64,000 nucleotides of DNA from Halorubrum hochsteinianum (GCF_023702125.1 NZ_CP098415.1:310001-374000); one strand, 5' to 3'; shown: positions 8,667 through 17,847, numbered from the stretch's first letter. Translations and numbers: made by a program. The notes: generated by a model from the letters alone, not told the origin.

Positions 8667-9848
8667 TCACATGTCGCCGAACGCGCTGACGCCGCGGCTC
8701 GCGGAGGAGACCTTGGCGATCCAGCGCGTGGCGATGGCCTTCTTCAGCAGCTTCGCGGGCTTGCCGCCGAACGTCCTGATCGGCATCCCCATCACGTCGT
8801 GAGCGACCGCGTCCTCACCGACGGAGATGACCGTCCCCTTGTCCTCGTGGGTCCACGAGCGGAGCGGCGCGCCGCGGGCGGCGCGCGCGAGGTTCGCCCC
8901 GGCGACCTCGGCGGCCTGCCAGGCGGCCTGCGCCGTCGGCGGCGCGACATCGTCGTCGCCCTGCTCGACGAGGGCGGTGTCGCCGATGGCGAACACGCGG
9001 TCGTCGCTGGTGGCGAAGTCGGAGCCGGCGTGGACGCGGTTCGAGCGCTCGTCCTTCTCGACCTCGACGTTCTCTAACTCCGGCTGGCCCGTGATACCGC
9101 CGGTCCAGATCAGCACGTCGTACGGGAGTTCCTCCGGCTCCTCGTCCTCGCCGCCGCCGAGGTAGACGGCCTCCTCGTCGGCCTCCGAGATGAAGTCGCC
9201 GGTGAGGATCTCCACGTCGGCGTCCTCCAGCCGCTGGCGCAGCGCGCCCTGGATCTGGGGGTCGTTGCCGGGGAAGACCTCGTCGAGGCCCTCGACCAGC
9301 TTGATCTCGATGGGCGCGCGGTGCTTGTCGCGGTACTCGGCGATCTCGCCGGCCGTCTGGATGCCCGAGAGGCCGGCACCGCCGACGATGACCTCGACGG
9401 GGTCGGAGCGGGTCGCCTCGGCGGCCGCCTCGCGGACGTCCTCGTGGATCGCCTTCGCGTCCTCGAGCCCCTTCAGCTGGTGGGCGTTCTCCTTCAGCCC
9501 CTCGATGCCGAAGAACGCCGTCGTGGAGCCGACGCCGAGGAGGAGGTAGTCGTAGTCGACGGTCGTCCCGTCGTCCGTCTCGACGACCCGCTCCGCGGTG
9601 TCGACGTCGACGACCCGGCCCTGAACGAAGTCGGACTGCGGCGACTTGATCTCGTCGACGGGGATCGTGATCTTGCCTTCGACCGCGGGGTTGCGGATCG
9701 CGCGGTGGACCTCGTGTAAGACGAGGTGGTAGTCGTGTTCGGAGATCCACGTGAGCTCCGCCTCGCCCTCGCCGACCTCGTCTTCGAACGCCTTCACCGC
9801 CCCTGCGCCGGCGTACCCGGAGCCGACGACCACGACCTGTGTACTCAT
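8667..9848 (-). CDS. ndh: type II NADH dehydrogenase (FAD-dependent NAD(P)/FAD oxidoreductase)
   Basis: 393-residue peripheral membrane flavoprotein that oxidises NADH and reduces quinone without pumping ions. The N-terminal dinucleotide fold STQVVVVGSGYAGAGAVKAF binds FAD, a second fold EVIVGGAGLSGIQTAGEI binds NADH, and RVFAIGDTALVEQG is the C-terminal FAD motif, followed by PTAQAAWQAAEVAG. A basic/hydrophobic tail (KPAKLLKKAIATRWIAK) suits membrane association. It matters here because the Nuo complex at 44-54 kb lacks the NADH-oxidising subunits, so NDH-2 would be the NADH entry point. A sulfide:quinone oxidoreductase is a less likely alternative because its catalytic cysteine pattern is absent. 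Confidence 0.85.
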   Translation of the reverse strand: MSTQVVVVGSGYAGAGAVKAFEDEVGEGEAELTWISEHDYHLVLHEVHRAIRNPAVEGKITIPVDEIKSPQSDFVQGRVVDVDTAERVVETDDGTTVDYDYLLLGVGSTTAFFGIEGLKENAHQLKGLEDAKAIHEDVREAAAEATRSDPVEVIVGGAGLSGIQTAGEIAEYRDKHRAPIEIKLVEGLDEVFPGNDPQIQGALRQRLEDADVEILTGDFISEADEEAVYLGGGEDEEPEELPYDVLIWTGGITGQPELENVEVEKDERSNRVHAGSDFATSDDRVFAIGDTALVEQGDDDVAPPTAQAAWQAAEVAGANLARAARGAPLRSWTHEDKGTVISVGEDAVAHDVMGMPIRTFGGKPAKLLKKAIATRWIAKVSSASRGVSAFGDM

Positions 9849-9943
9849 GCGTGTCGCTCCGCGGCGCGCGGGTAAAGTCGCTTTGGAACGTCGTTGACGC
9901 CGCGGGGAGTGGATTCGAGGCCGCCGGACTGCGGGGGCGTCGG

Positions 9944-10810
9944 CTACAGCGAGAGCCCGGCGTGCCAGCGGTCGGCCCCCGCCTCGCGTTTCGCCTCGTC
10001 CATGCGCGCGAGCAGCTTCACCGCGAGGCTCGCGGTCTCCGCGGCGCGCGACTCGCCCTCCGTCCGGAACTCGCCGGTCACGCGGTTCGCGTACACCGAG
10101 CAGACCGCTCCCGCCCGGAGCCCGTACACGTTCGCGATGGTGAGGATCGCGGACGCCTCCATCTCGATGTTCTTCACGTTCGCGTCCCGCAGCTCCGCGA
10201 CCAGTTCGTCGGACCCGGCGGCCTCGAACCCCTCGAAGCCGGGGCGGCCCTGCCCCGCGTAGAAGGAGTCGGCGCTCATCGTGACGCCGGTGTGGTAGTC
10301 GTGGCCCAGCCGCTCCGCGGCGGCGACCAGCGCGGAGACGACCTCGCCGTCGGCGCTCGCCGGGTAGTCCTCGCGGACGTACTCGTCGCTCGTCCCCTCC
10401 TGCCGGACCGCGCCGGTCGTGATCACCAGGTCGCCGACCGCCATCTCCGGCTGGATCGCGCCGCAGGACCCGACCCGGATGAACGTGTCGACGCCGACGC
10501 GCGCGAGTTCCTCGACGGCGATGGCCGCCGAGGGCGACCCGATCCCGGTGGAGGTGACGGAGATCGGGGCCCCGTCGTAGCTGCCGGTCGCGGTGCGGTA
10601 CTCGCGGTGGCGCGCGACCTCCTCGTGGCCGTCCCACAGCGCCGTGATCTTGTCGACGCGCTCGGGGTTGCCGGGCAGGAGGACCGCGTCCGCGACGTCC
10701 TCGGGCGCGGCCTCGACGTGATAACCGGCCTCGTCGTTGGGGTCCTCGCTCTCGGCGTCGGACGCCGGGGAGTCGGCGGCGTGAGCGTCCGCGTCGGTCT
10801 CGTCTGTCAT
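9944..10810 (-). CDS. udp: uridine phosphorylase (nucleoside phosphorylase family)
   Basis: 288-residue purine/uridine phosphorylase-fold enzyme that cleaves nucleosides with phosphate in the salvage pathway. LLPGNPERVDKI, TSTGIGSPSAAIAVEEL, RVGSCGAI and KNIEMEASAILTIANVYG are the phosphate, base and ribose site signatures. VCSVYANRVTGEF near the C-terminus suits the uridine branch. The first 30 residues form an acidic, low-complexity extension. ATG 10810 lies near a TATTTAAAAG box (about 10832-10841) at leaderless distance. It pairs functionally with the cytidine deaminase at 18265-18693 (cytidine to uridine to uracil), though they are not in one operon. Confidence 0.86.
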   Translation of the reverse strand: MTDETDADAHAADSPASDAESEDPNDEAGYHVEAAPEDVADAVLLPGNPERVDKITALWDGHEEVARHREYRTATGSYDGAPISVTSTGIGSPSAAIAVEELARVGVDTFIRVGSCGAIQPEMAVGDLVITTGAVRQEGTSDEYVREDYPASADGEVVSALVAAAERLGHDYHTGVTMSADSFYAGQGRPGFEGFEAAGSDELVAELRDANVKNIEMEASAILTIANVYGLRAGAVCSVYANRVTGEFRTEGESRAAETASLAVKLLARMDEAKREAGADRWHAGLSL

Positions 10811-10961
10811 GTCCTCGCGGTTCGGGGAGGTATTTAAAAGTAGTTCCGGCTCGGGGCCGCCGCCGCCGCGGCTCGGGGGTCGGACCGACGCTTCGGTTCG
10901 CGGGGCCGAGTCGGCATATGCCAACCGTGCGTTCTTGTACGGATCCGTCCTACCGGCGGAC

Positions 10962-11723
10962 ATGCAGGCGTTCGATTTCACGGTCACCTACGAGGAGGGT
11001 GCCGACGACCTGATGGACGTGTTCATCGAGAACCCGGGGCTGTACTCCCGGACGGTCTCCTGTCACGCGACCGCCGAGACGATGTGGCGCGTCGACGAGG
11101 TGACGGGGCCGCCGGAGGCGCTCGCGGCGTACGACCGCCGGCTGGAACAGCTTCCCCGCTGTTCGAACCTCCGGGGGATGGGCGGGTGCGAACTCGACTG
11201 GGAGCACGAGGTGCTCGCCGAGCGGCGGACGAGCCGGCTCATCTACTCGAAGCAGTCGGAGGGGAAGGGGTGTCGGTCGATCCCGTACCTCGTGACGCGG
11301 CGGCTCGGCGACGGGGCGCTCTGTCGGGCGCAGCAGTACGGGAACGCCTACGAGTGGAGCGTGCTCGTCGACGACGACAGCGCCCTCAGCCCCGTCTACG
11401 AGGAGCTCGAAGCGAACCTCCGACCCGGCCTCGAACTGACGTTCGAGCGGGTCGACGGCTCCCCCGACTGGACGGCCGACCGGCCGGACGCCGACGACCT
11501 CCCCCCGGAGCAGCGCGACGCGCTCCGGGCCGCGATCGAACGCGGCTACTACGACACCCCGCGCCGGATGTCCCTTCAGGAGGTCGCGGAGGCGGAGGGG
11601 ATTCCCGTCTCGACGCTCCAGTACCGCGTCTCGCGCGCCGAGGCGTGGCTCGCGAAGAACTACCTCGGCGGCCGCACCGACATCGCGACGGACCCCGCCG
11701 AGGTCGAGGAGAGCGCCACGTAG
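10962..11723 (+). CDS. bacterio-opsin activator-type HTH_10 regulator
   Basis: 253-residue haloarchaeal transcription regulator. The C-terminal HTH_10 domain is typical: LPPEQRDALRAAIERGYYDT, then MSLQEVAEAEGIPVSTLQYR and a recognition helix to AEAWLAKNYLGG. The N-terminal 170 residues are the Bat-associated sensing domain with several cysteines (C45, C72, C81, C111, C125 regions), which could respond to redox or metal; that is inference. ATG 10962 follows a divergent gap shared with udp. Possible targets are the downstream amidohydrolase and redox module, from proximity only. Confidence 0.85.
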   Translation: MQAFDFTVTYEEGADDLMDVFIENPGLYSRTVSCHATAETMWRVDEVTGPPEALAAYDRRLEQLPRCSNLRGMGGCELDWEHEVLAERRTSRLIYSKQSEGKGCRSIPYLVTRRLGDGALCRAQQYGNAYEWSVLVDDDSALSPVYEELEANLRPGLELTFERVDGSPDWTADRPDADDLPPEQRDALRAAIERGYYDTPRRMSLQEVAEAEGIPVSTLQYRVSRAEAWLAKNYLGGRTDIATDPAEVEESAT

Positions 11724-11728
11724 CCGGT

Positions 11729-11835
11729 CGGTTTCTCGTCTCGGCGTCTGTCGGTCTCTCGTCGCGGAATCCGCCGGTCTCTCGTCCCGGCGTCGGGTCG
11801 GTTGGAACGCGGCGAATCGGGTCGGTTGGAACATA
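11729..11835. repeat. short imperfect tandem repeats between regulator and amidohydrolase
   Basis: Three 23-base units starting CGGTYTCTCGTC at 11729, 11752 and 11775, followed by two copies of TCGGTTGGAAC 24 bases apart (11798 and 11822). They lie in the 160-base gap before the amidohydrolase start. They could be a slippage product or regulator sites; nothing here decides between these. Confidence 0.6.
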
Positions 11836-11883
11836 CCGAACGAACTCCCACGCTTCCGCGGCCCCGAGGAACGGGCGTCGACA

Positions 11884-13374
11884 ATGCGACGAGGAACGAA
11901 CGACGACGGCGGCGTGTCGCGACGGAACTACCTGACCGGCGGAGCGGCGGCGCTCTCGCTCTCGATGGCGGGCTGTATGGGGTCGATCGGCGGCGACGGC
12001 GGCGAGTCCGGCGGAAGCGACTCGGACGGGGGAAGCGGCTCGGGCGGACTCCTCCTTCGGGACGGGAGCGTCGTCTCCGTCGACCCCGACATCGGCGTGC
12101 TGGAGCGCGCGGACGTCTACGTCGAGGACGGCGAGATAGTCGAGGTCGCCGAGGGGATCGACGCCGACGGCGCGACGGTCGTCGACGCCTCGGAGTCGGT
12201 CGTCGCGCCCGGGTTCGTCAACACGCACCTCCACACGTGGCAGGCTGGCGTGCGCGGGATCGCGGGCGACTGGACGTTCACGGACTACCTCGAGATCATG
12301 CTCGGCGAGGTGAGCAGCCACTACGAGCCGGACGACGCCTACCTCGGGAACCTGTTCGGTGCCGCCGAACAGCTCAACGCCGGGACGACGACGATCCTCG
12401 ACTGGTTCCACATCGCCAACTCCCCGGACCACTCCGACCGCGCGATCGACGGCTTAGAGGACGCGGGCATCCGCGCGGTGTTCACCCACGGCCCGCCGGG
12501 CGACGACGGCGCGAAGTGGTGGGAGGCGAGCACGGAACCGCACCCGGACGACATCGAGCGGCTCCACGACGAGCGGTTCCCCGTCGCCGACGACCGGATC
12601 ACGCTCGCGATGGGGATCCGCGGCCCCGACTACGCCACCGAGGAGGTGGTCGAGGAGGACATCACCCGCGCCCGCGAGATGGGCATCCCCGCGTCGATGC
12701 ACATCGGGTCGCTCGGCGGGGGCGGCGTCTACACCTTGGAGGAGCTGGGGCTGCTCGGCGACGACCTCAACTACGTCCACGCCAACCGGCTGGCCGACGA
12801 GGAGTTCGCGCTCATCGGCGACTCCGGCGGGTCGGTGTCGACCACGCCGGAGGTCGAACTCCAGATGGGGATGGGGACGCCGGTCCTCGGGAAGGCGGCG
12901 GACGCGGGCGCGGTCCCGTCGGTCGGCGTCGACATCGTCTCGAACGTCAGCGGCGACATGTTCACCCAGACCCGCATGGCGGTCGGCGTCCAGCGCGGGA
13001 TCGACAATCGGCCGGTCGTCGAGCGCGGCGAGCAGACGACCGAGGTCTCCATCGACCCGCACCGGGCGCTGGAGATCGCGACGATCGAGGGGGCCCGGGC
13101 GCTCGGGCTGGAGGACCGCGTCGGCTCGATCACGCCGGGGAAGCGCGCCGACCTCGTCGTGATCGACGGCGGCGACGTCAACACGCTGCCGGTCAACAAC
13201 CCGGTCGAGACGGTGGCGTTCCAGGCGGGCGTCGGGAACGTCGACACCGTGGTCGTCGACGGCGAGGTCGTGAAACGCGACGGGTCGCTCACGAACGACA
13301 TCCTCGCCGAGGAGCGAGACGCCTTCGAGGCGTCCGCCGAGCGGGTCCTCTCGGAGAGCGGTCTCGCCGAGTGA
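11884..13374 (+). CDS. Tat-exported lipoprotein amidohydrolase, TRZ/ATZ/cytosine deaminase-like
   Basis: 496 residues. The N-terminus has a twin-arginine motif (SRRNYLTGG) and a lipobox ending in cysteine (SMAGC), so it should be exported folded and lipid-anchored outside the membrane. After a Gly/Ser/Asp linker comes an amidohydrolase barrel: VAPGFVNTHLHTWQ (metal HxH), PASMHIGS, NYVHANRL and VGVDIVSN, the order of metal and catalytic residues in chlorohydrolases, cytosine deaminases and related deaminases. The C-terminal ITPGKRADLVVIDG closes the small beta domain. The substrate is unknown. Extracytoplasmic location is unusual for this family, which is mostly cytosolic. Confidence 0.87.
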   Translation: MRRGTNDDGGVSRRNYLTGGAAALSLSMAGCMGSIGGDGGESGGSDSDGGSGSGGLLLRDGSVVSVDPDIGVLERADVYVEDGEIVEVAEGIDADGATVVDASESVVAPGFVNTHLHTWQAGVRGIAGDWTFTDYLEIMLGEVSSHYEPDDAYLGNLFGAAEQLNAGTTTILDWFHIANSPDHSDRAIDGLEDAGIRAVFTHGPPGDDGAKWWEASTEPHPDDIERLHDERFPVADDRITLAMGIRGPDYATEEVVEEDITRAREMGIPASMHIGSLGGGGVYTLEELGLLGDDLNYVHANRLADEEFALIGDSGGSVSTTPEVELQMGMGTPVLGKAADAGAVPSVGVDIVSNVSGDMFTQTRMAVGVQRGIDNRPVVERGEQTTEVSIDPHRALEIATIEGARALGLEDRVGSITPGKRADLVVIDGGDVNTLPVNNPVETVAFQAGVGNVDTVVVDGEVVKRDGSLTNDILAEERDAFEASAERVLSESGLAE

Positions 13375-13657
13375 GCCCGGAGTCCCTCGGGCGGGCCGGT
13401 CGGTAGTTCGCCGCAGGGCAGTCACCCCTCGTCGTCGCGAGGCGTCGGCTCGGGGTAATCCGACCCGGGTCGAACATATTCGGCGGCGTTGCCACGGCGT
13501 TGGAATCTGAGTCACGGTTGACCCTCCGAACCCCCTACCGTCGGCGGGAATGTCGAACCCGATCCCGCGGCGTCGGCCGCGCGCCGCCGTCCGCGGCGGG
13601 TCCGACGGCGGTCCCGTGACCCCGCCCACGGTGGCGGGTGACGACTCAGCTTCCACC

Positions 13658-14926
13658 ATGAGCACCGACGACGAATCGATGTACACGACCGTAGACGAGG
13701 AGGACAGGCGGCTCCTGGAGGAGACCGAGTTCGACGCCGACCTCGGCGCGGAGATGGCCCGCGACGCCCAGCGGGTGGCCGCGGACGAGCTCTCCGAGGT
13801 CGAGTTCTACCGCCGGTACCACGACCGGATCCTCGAGGAGTTCGACGTCGACGACCGCGAGATCGAGATCCCCGACCCCGACGAGGTCGACGCCGAGGAC
13901 GTGAACGCCGTCGACCGCGTCGAGGAGGCGTTCGGCGGGATCGGCGAGGCCCTGCGGAACGTCGGCGGCGACGGCGCGGAGTCGCGTCGCTCGGTGATGA
14001 AGAAGGGAGCCGCCGCGGCCGCGCTCGGGCTCAGCGGCCTCGGAACCGCGGGGGCGAGTTCGGGCGGCGACGGCGGTGCCGCCGGCGCTGCCGGCGACGA
14101 GGGCGAGGGCACCCGCTGGGGGATGACGATCAACCTCAACAACTGCGACGGGTGTCTCGCCTGTACGGTCGCGTGTAACGAGGAGCACAACCTCTCGCGC
14201 GGCGCGAACTGGATGTACGTCTTCTCGTTCGAGGACGAGGGACAGGGCGACGAGACGAACTTCCTGCCGCGCACCTGCCAGCACTGCACCGACTCGCCGT
14301 GTACGAAGGTGTGCCCGGTCGGTGCCCGACACACCCGCGAGGAGGACGGGCTCGTTCTCACCGACTACGACATCTGTATCGGCTGCCGGTACTGCGAGGT
14401 GTCGTGCCCGTACGGCGTCAACTACTTCCAGTGGGGCGAGCCGGACGTGCCCGAGTCGGAGGTCGACGACGACCACCAGATCGACGACCGCGGGCGGTGG
14501 GTCGGCTCCCGGCCGCCCGAGGGCGTGATGGGGAAGTGTACCTTCTGCGTCGACCGGCAGGACGGCCAGATGGGCGAGGAGAAGGTCGGAACCACCGCCT
14601 GCTCGGAGGCGTGCGCGATGGACGCGATCCACTTCGGCGACCTGAACGACCCGGAGAGCGACCCGAACCGACACCTCCGCGAGTACCGCGACGGACAGGA
14701 GAACGACACCTCCACCTACCAGAACCGCAAGGAGCACACGGTCTCGACCTTCAAGCTGATGGAGGAGCGAGGGACCGAGCCGAACGTCCGGTTCGTCGGC
14801 AACGAGCCGTCGCCCCACGCTGAACAGGTCGAGGGGCCGGTCGCCTACGAGGACGTCGGCCTCGTCGACGACCGCAAGGAGGTCCTCGATCAGGGCGCGG
14901 CCGCCAACGGAGGTGAAGAGGCGTGA
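13658..14926 (+). CDS. 4Fe-4S ferredoxin-type subunit with N-terminal extension and internal Tat motif
   Basis: 422-residue electron-transfer subunit of the NrfC/DmsB/PsrB kind. Four cysteine clusters are visible: C163-C166-C169-C173, C207-C210-C215-C219, C240-C243-C246-C250, and a later group with KCTFC and ACSEAC, enough for four [4Fe-4S] clusters. Residues 1-105 are an acidic haloarchaeal N-terminal domain. A twin-arginine-like motif SRRSVMKKG with a hydrophobic run sits at residues 109-130, far from the start. Its stop overlaps the NrfD start (GTGA), so the two are cotranscribed. ATG 13658 is preferred; 13550 and 13679 are alternatives. No molybdopterin subunit is encoded nearby. Confidence 0.85.
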   Translation: MSTDDESMYTTVDEEDRRLLEETEFDADLGAEMARDAQRVAADELSEVEFYRRYHDRILEEFDVDDREIEIPDPDEVDAEDVNAVDRVEEAFGGIGEALRNVGGDGAESRRSVMKKGAAAAALGLSGLGTAGASSGGDGGAAGAAGDEGEGTRWGMTINLNNCDGCLACTVACNEEHNLSRGANWMYVFSFEDEGQGDETNFLPRTCQHCTDSPCTKVCPVGARHTREEDGLVLTDYDICIGCRYCEVSCPYGVNYFQWGEPDVPESEVDDDHQIDDRGRWVGSRPPEGVMGKCTFCVDRQDGQMGEEKVGTTACSEACAMDAIHFGDLNDPESDPNRHLREYRDGQENDTSTYQNRKEHTVSTFKLMEERGTEPNVRFVGNEPSPHAEQVEGPVAYEDVGLVDDRKEVLDQGAAANGGEEA

Positions 14927-16245
14927 GCGTCGACGTGACGGGCGTCGACCGCGACACGCTCGTCCGCCCGATCAAGACGTTCTCGAACCGCTACGTCGCG
15001 GCGCTGGCGCTGGCGCTCGGCCTGATCGGCGTCTGGCTGTTCTTCTACAGCCAGCAGCTCCGCAACGGCCTGATCGTCACCAACCTCGCCGACTGGGGCT
15101 CCGGCGGCGGCGTGCCGTGGGGGCTGTACATCGGCGCGTTCATCTGGTGGGTCGGGATCGCTCACGGGGGTATCATCCTGTCTGCCGCGGTGCGCTTACT
15201 GGGGATGGACACCTACCAGCCCGTCGCGCGGCTTGCGGAGCTTCTGACCATCGCCGCGCTGACCTGCGCGGGCATCTTCATCCTCATCCACGTCGGCCGA
15301 CCGGACCGGCTGGTGACGAGCGTCCTGCCGGCGTGGCCGACCCGCGTCCAGTGGTCGCCGCTGATGTGGGACGTGACCGTCATCACGGCCTACTTCGTGT
15401 TGACGGCGACGTACCTCGCCCTGACGATGCGCTACGACGTCAACCGGCTCCGCGACCGGCTGCCGGACCGGCTCGAACCCCTGTACGCGGCGCTGACCGT
15501 GGGGTACACCCAGAAGGAGGACGAGGTCGTCGAGCGGATGGTCTGGTGGATCGCGTTCGCGATCATCATCATGGCACCGCTGTTACTCCACGGGGGCGTC
15601 ATCCCGTGGCTGTTCTCGCTGCTGCCGTCGATGGCGGGCTGGGCCGGCGGCGTTCAGGGGCCGTCGTTCCTCTCCATCGCGCTGACCTCCGCGGTCGCGG
15701 GGATCATCATCATCGCGGCCGCGTTCCGGTACGCGTACGGCTGGGAGGAACTCATTCCCCGCGCCGTCTTCCAGGGGCTCGCCAAGTGGCTCGGGTTCTT
15801 CAGCCTGATCTTCCTGTGGCTCCAGCTTCAGCAGGTTATCACGGGGATCTTCGCGGCCCCGACCACGCTCCAGCACGCGACCGAGGTGAAGATCTCGACC
15901 CCGCTGTACTGGGTCGCGATCGGCCTCGTCGTCCTCGCGATGCTGTACGCGTTCGCGACGGCGCTGCGGCCCGACCTGTTCGACATTCGCGCGCTCGTCG
16001 GGATCTCCGTCGGCGTGCTCTTCGGGACGCTCACCGAGAAGGTGCTGTTCGTCGTGGAGGGGCTCCAGCACGCGCACTTCGCCCTGTACGAAGGGGTTCC
16101 CGGCCAGTACGTCCCCTCGCCGGTCGAGATCTCCGCCGTCCTCGGGACGATCGGCGTCGTCGTGCTGTTCTTCCTCGTCGTCTCGAAGGTGATCCCGGTC
16201 GTCGAACTCCACGCGATCGAGGACCACGAGGAGGTGGACGTATGA
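14923..16245 (+). CDS. nrfD: NrfD/PsrC-like quinone-interacting membrane subunit
   Basis: 440-residue polytopic membrane protein with about nine hydrophobic helices. The stretch PWGLYIGAFIWWVGIAHGG is the diagnostic NrfD/PsrC pattern near the quinone site. LLHGGVIPWLFSLLPSM and FLWLQLQQVITGIF follow in later helices. The family passes electrons between the membrane quinone pool and a partner Fe-S protein. The GTG start at 14923 overlaps the ferredoxin stop by four bases and the stop overlaps the next ATG, so three genes form one translational unit. No heme or catalytic subunit is visible. Confidence 0.87.
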   Translation: MSVDVTGVDRDTLVRPIKTFSNRYVAALALALGLIGVWLFFYSQQLRNGLIVTNLADWGSGGGVPWGLYIGAFIWWVGIAHGGIILSAAVRLLGMDTYQPVARLAELLTIAALTCAGIFILIHVGRPDRLVTSVLPAWPTRVQWSPLMWDVTVITAYFVLTATYLALTMRYDVNRLRDRLPDRLEPLYAALTVGYTQKEDEVVERMVWWIAFAIIIMAPLLLHGGVIPWLFSLLPSMAGWAGGVQGPSFLSIALTSAVAGIIIIAAAFRYAYGWEELIPRAVFQGLAKWLGFFSLIFLWLQLQQVITGIFAAPTTLQHATEVKISTPLYWVAIGLVVLAMLYAFATALRPDLFDIRALVGISVGVLFGTLTEKVLFVVEGLQHAHFALYEGVPGQYVPSPVEISAVLGTIGVVVLFFLVVSKVIPVVELHAIEDHEEVDV

Positions 16246-16535
16246 CCGCGCTCGCCCCCCTCGCTGGGCTCCTCGCCGCGGTCGCCGCGTCGCCCGCGAC
16301 GGTGCCGCTCGCCTCGTCGCCGGAGTACACGCTCCCGTTCGTGGGCCCGGGGACGTACCTGATCTTCGGGATCGTCCTCGCGCCGGTGTACGCGATGGTC
16401 GCGGCGTGGTTCGTCGGCGACCCGAGCGACCGGTTCGCGGGCCTGCTCGGCGTCGGCTACCTCGCCGGACTCACCACCGTGCTGTGGGGGAGCCTGTTCG
16501 TGGCGACGCTGATCATCGGGGCCGTGTTCTTCTGA
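16242..16535 (+). CDS. small hydrophobic third subunit of the NrfD module
   Basis: 97-residue membrane protein with about three helices (residues 1-20, 33-53 and 66-96). It overlaps the NrfD stop by four bases (ATGA), which argues for cotranslation and a place in the same complex. It has no cysteine, and its single histidine-free helices give no obvious cofactor site, so it is likely a structural or assembly subunit. I do not recognise the family. Confidence 0.72.
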   Translation: MTALAPLAGLLAAVAASPATVPLASSPEYTLPFVGPGTYLIFGIVLAPVYAMVAAWFVGDPSDRFAGLLGVGYLAGLTTVLWGSLFVATLIIGAVFF

Positions 16536-16638
16536 CGCGGCCCCTCGCGGTGGCAGGGTCTGAGAATCCGCGTTCCAACTAACTCTCGCTCGGCCGAACC
16601 TGACGCCGACGACCGGGATCGACATCGACAGCCGAGGT

Positions 16639-16676
16639 CGACGCCGCCGACCGAAACCGACGCCGCCGACCGAAAC
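16639..16676. repeat. 19-base perfect tandem repeat
   Basis: Two adjoining copies of CGACGCCGCCGACCGAAAC at 16639-16657 and 16658-16676, in the gap just before the ApbC gene. A related but imperfect unit precedes them. This is likely slippage in GC-rich intergenic DNA, and no function is proposed. Confidence 0.7.
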
Positions 16677-16716
16677 CGACCGCCGGACACCACGACGTCA
16701 CACGCACGCATCCGCC

Positions 16717-17847
16717 ATGACACTCACCGAACCCGAGCTGACCGACCGACTCGCCGCCGTCGAGGACCCGCTCAACGACGACGACATCGTCTCGATGGGG
16801 CTCGTCGACGACGTAACGATCAGCGACGGCACCGCTGAGGTGTCGCTCGCGTTCAACGCCCCGCACGCGCCGGCCGAGATGGAGATCGGCGACGCGGTCC
16901 GCGAGGCGGTCGAGGACGCCGGGCTCGATCCGGAGCTCCGCGCCGAGTTCCGCGAGGAGCACGGCCACGAGACCGACGCGCTCCCCGGCGTCCGCAACGT
17001 GATCGCGGTCGCCTCCGGGAAGGGCGGCGTCGGCAAGACGACGGTGGCCGCGAACCTCGCCGCCGGGCTCCGCGAGCGGGGCGCTCGCGTCGGCATCCTC
17101 GACGCCGACGTTCACGGCCCGAACGTCCCCCGGCTGCTGCCGACCGAGAACGAGCCCGGGGTCACGCCGAACGAGGAGATCGTACCGCCGGCCTCCGACG
17201 GCGTCCGCGTGATGAGCACCGACCACCTGATGCCCGACGGCGACCAGCCGGCGGTGCTGCGCGGGCCGATGGTGAACAACGTGATGATGAAGTTCGTCAA
17301 CGAGGTGGAGTGGGGGCGGCTCGACTACCTCGTCGTCGACCTCCCGCCGGGGACCGGCGACGCGTCGCTGAACCTGCTCCAGTCGCTGCCCGTCGCGGGC
17401 GTCGTCATCGTCACGACGCCGCAGGAGATGGCGGTCGCCGACGCCCGCAAGGGGCTCCGCCTGTTCGACGAGCACGACGCGCCGGTCCTCGGCGTCGTCG
17501 AGAACATGAGCGCGTTCCGCTGTCCCGAGTGCGGCGACACCCACGCCGTCTTCGGCGAGGGCGGCGGCGACGAGATCCGCGACGACTACGGGGTGCCCGT
17601 CCTCTCGCGGCTCCCCGTCCACCCCGACTTCGACTCGGCGGGCTCGGACGGCCCGTCGGTGCGCGACGCGGACAGCCCCGTCCGGGAGGATCTCTTCGAG
17701 ATGGTCGACTCCGTGGCGGACCGCGTCGGCGAGGTGAACCGCGAGCGGGTGGCGAGACGCGTCGGCGAGTGGGACGCGGAGAGCGGCGGAGAAAGCGAGG
17801 GTGGCGACGGACCGGCAGACGGCGAGGCGGTGTCCGCCGCAGAGTAG
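16717..17847 (+). CDS. apbC: ApbC/Mrp/NBP35 family Fe-S cluster carrier ATPase
   Basis: 376-residue cytoplasmic P-loop protein that carries and delivers Fe-S clusters to apoproteins. Residues 1-85 form a MIP18/DUF59-like domain. The deviant Walker A VASGKGGVGKTT spans residues 99-110. DADVHGPNVPRLL and DLPPGTGDASL are switch/Walker B motifs, and the CPECGD pair near residue 268 is the bridging CxxC that holds the cluster between two subunits. The tail is a low-complexity acidic extension. Its place just after a four-cluster ferredoxin operon is suggestive of a maturation role, but a separate promoter region of 180 bases precedes it. Confidence 0.92.
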   Translation: MTLTEPELTDRLAAVEDPLNDDDIVSMGLVDDVTISDGTAEVSLAFNAPHAPAEMEIGDAVREAVEDAGLDPELRAEFREEHGHETDALPGVRNVIAVASGKGGVGKTTVAANLAAGLRERGARVGILDADVHGPNVPRLLPTENEPGVTPNEEIVPPASDGVRVMSTDHLMPDGDQPAVLRGPMVNNVMMKFVNEVEWGRLDYLVVDLPPGTGDASLNLLQSLPVAGVVIVTTPQEMAVADARKGLRLFDEHDAPVLGVVENMSAFRCPECGDTHAVFGEGGGDEIRDDYGVPVLSRLPVHPDFDSAGSDGPSVRDADSPVREDLFEMVDSVADRVGEVNRERVARRVGEWDAESGGESEGGDGPADGEAVSAAE

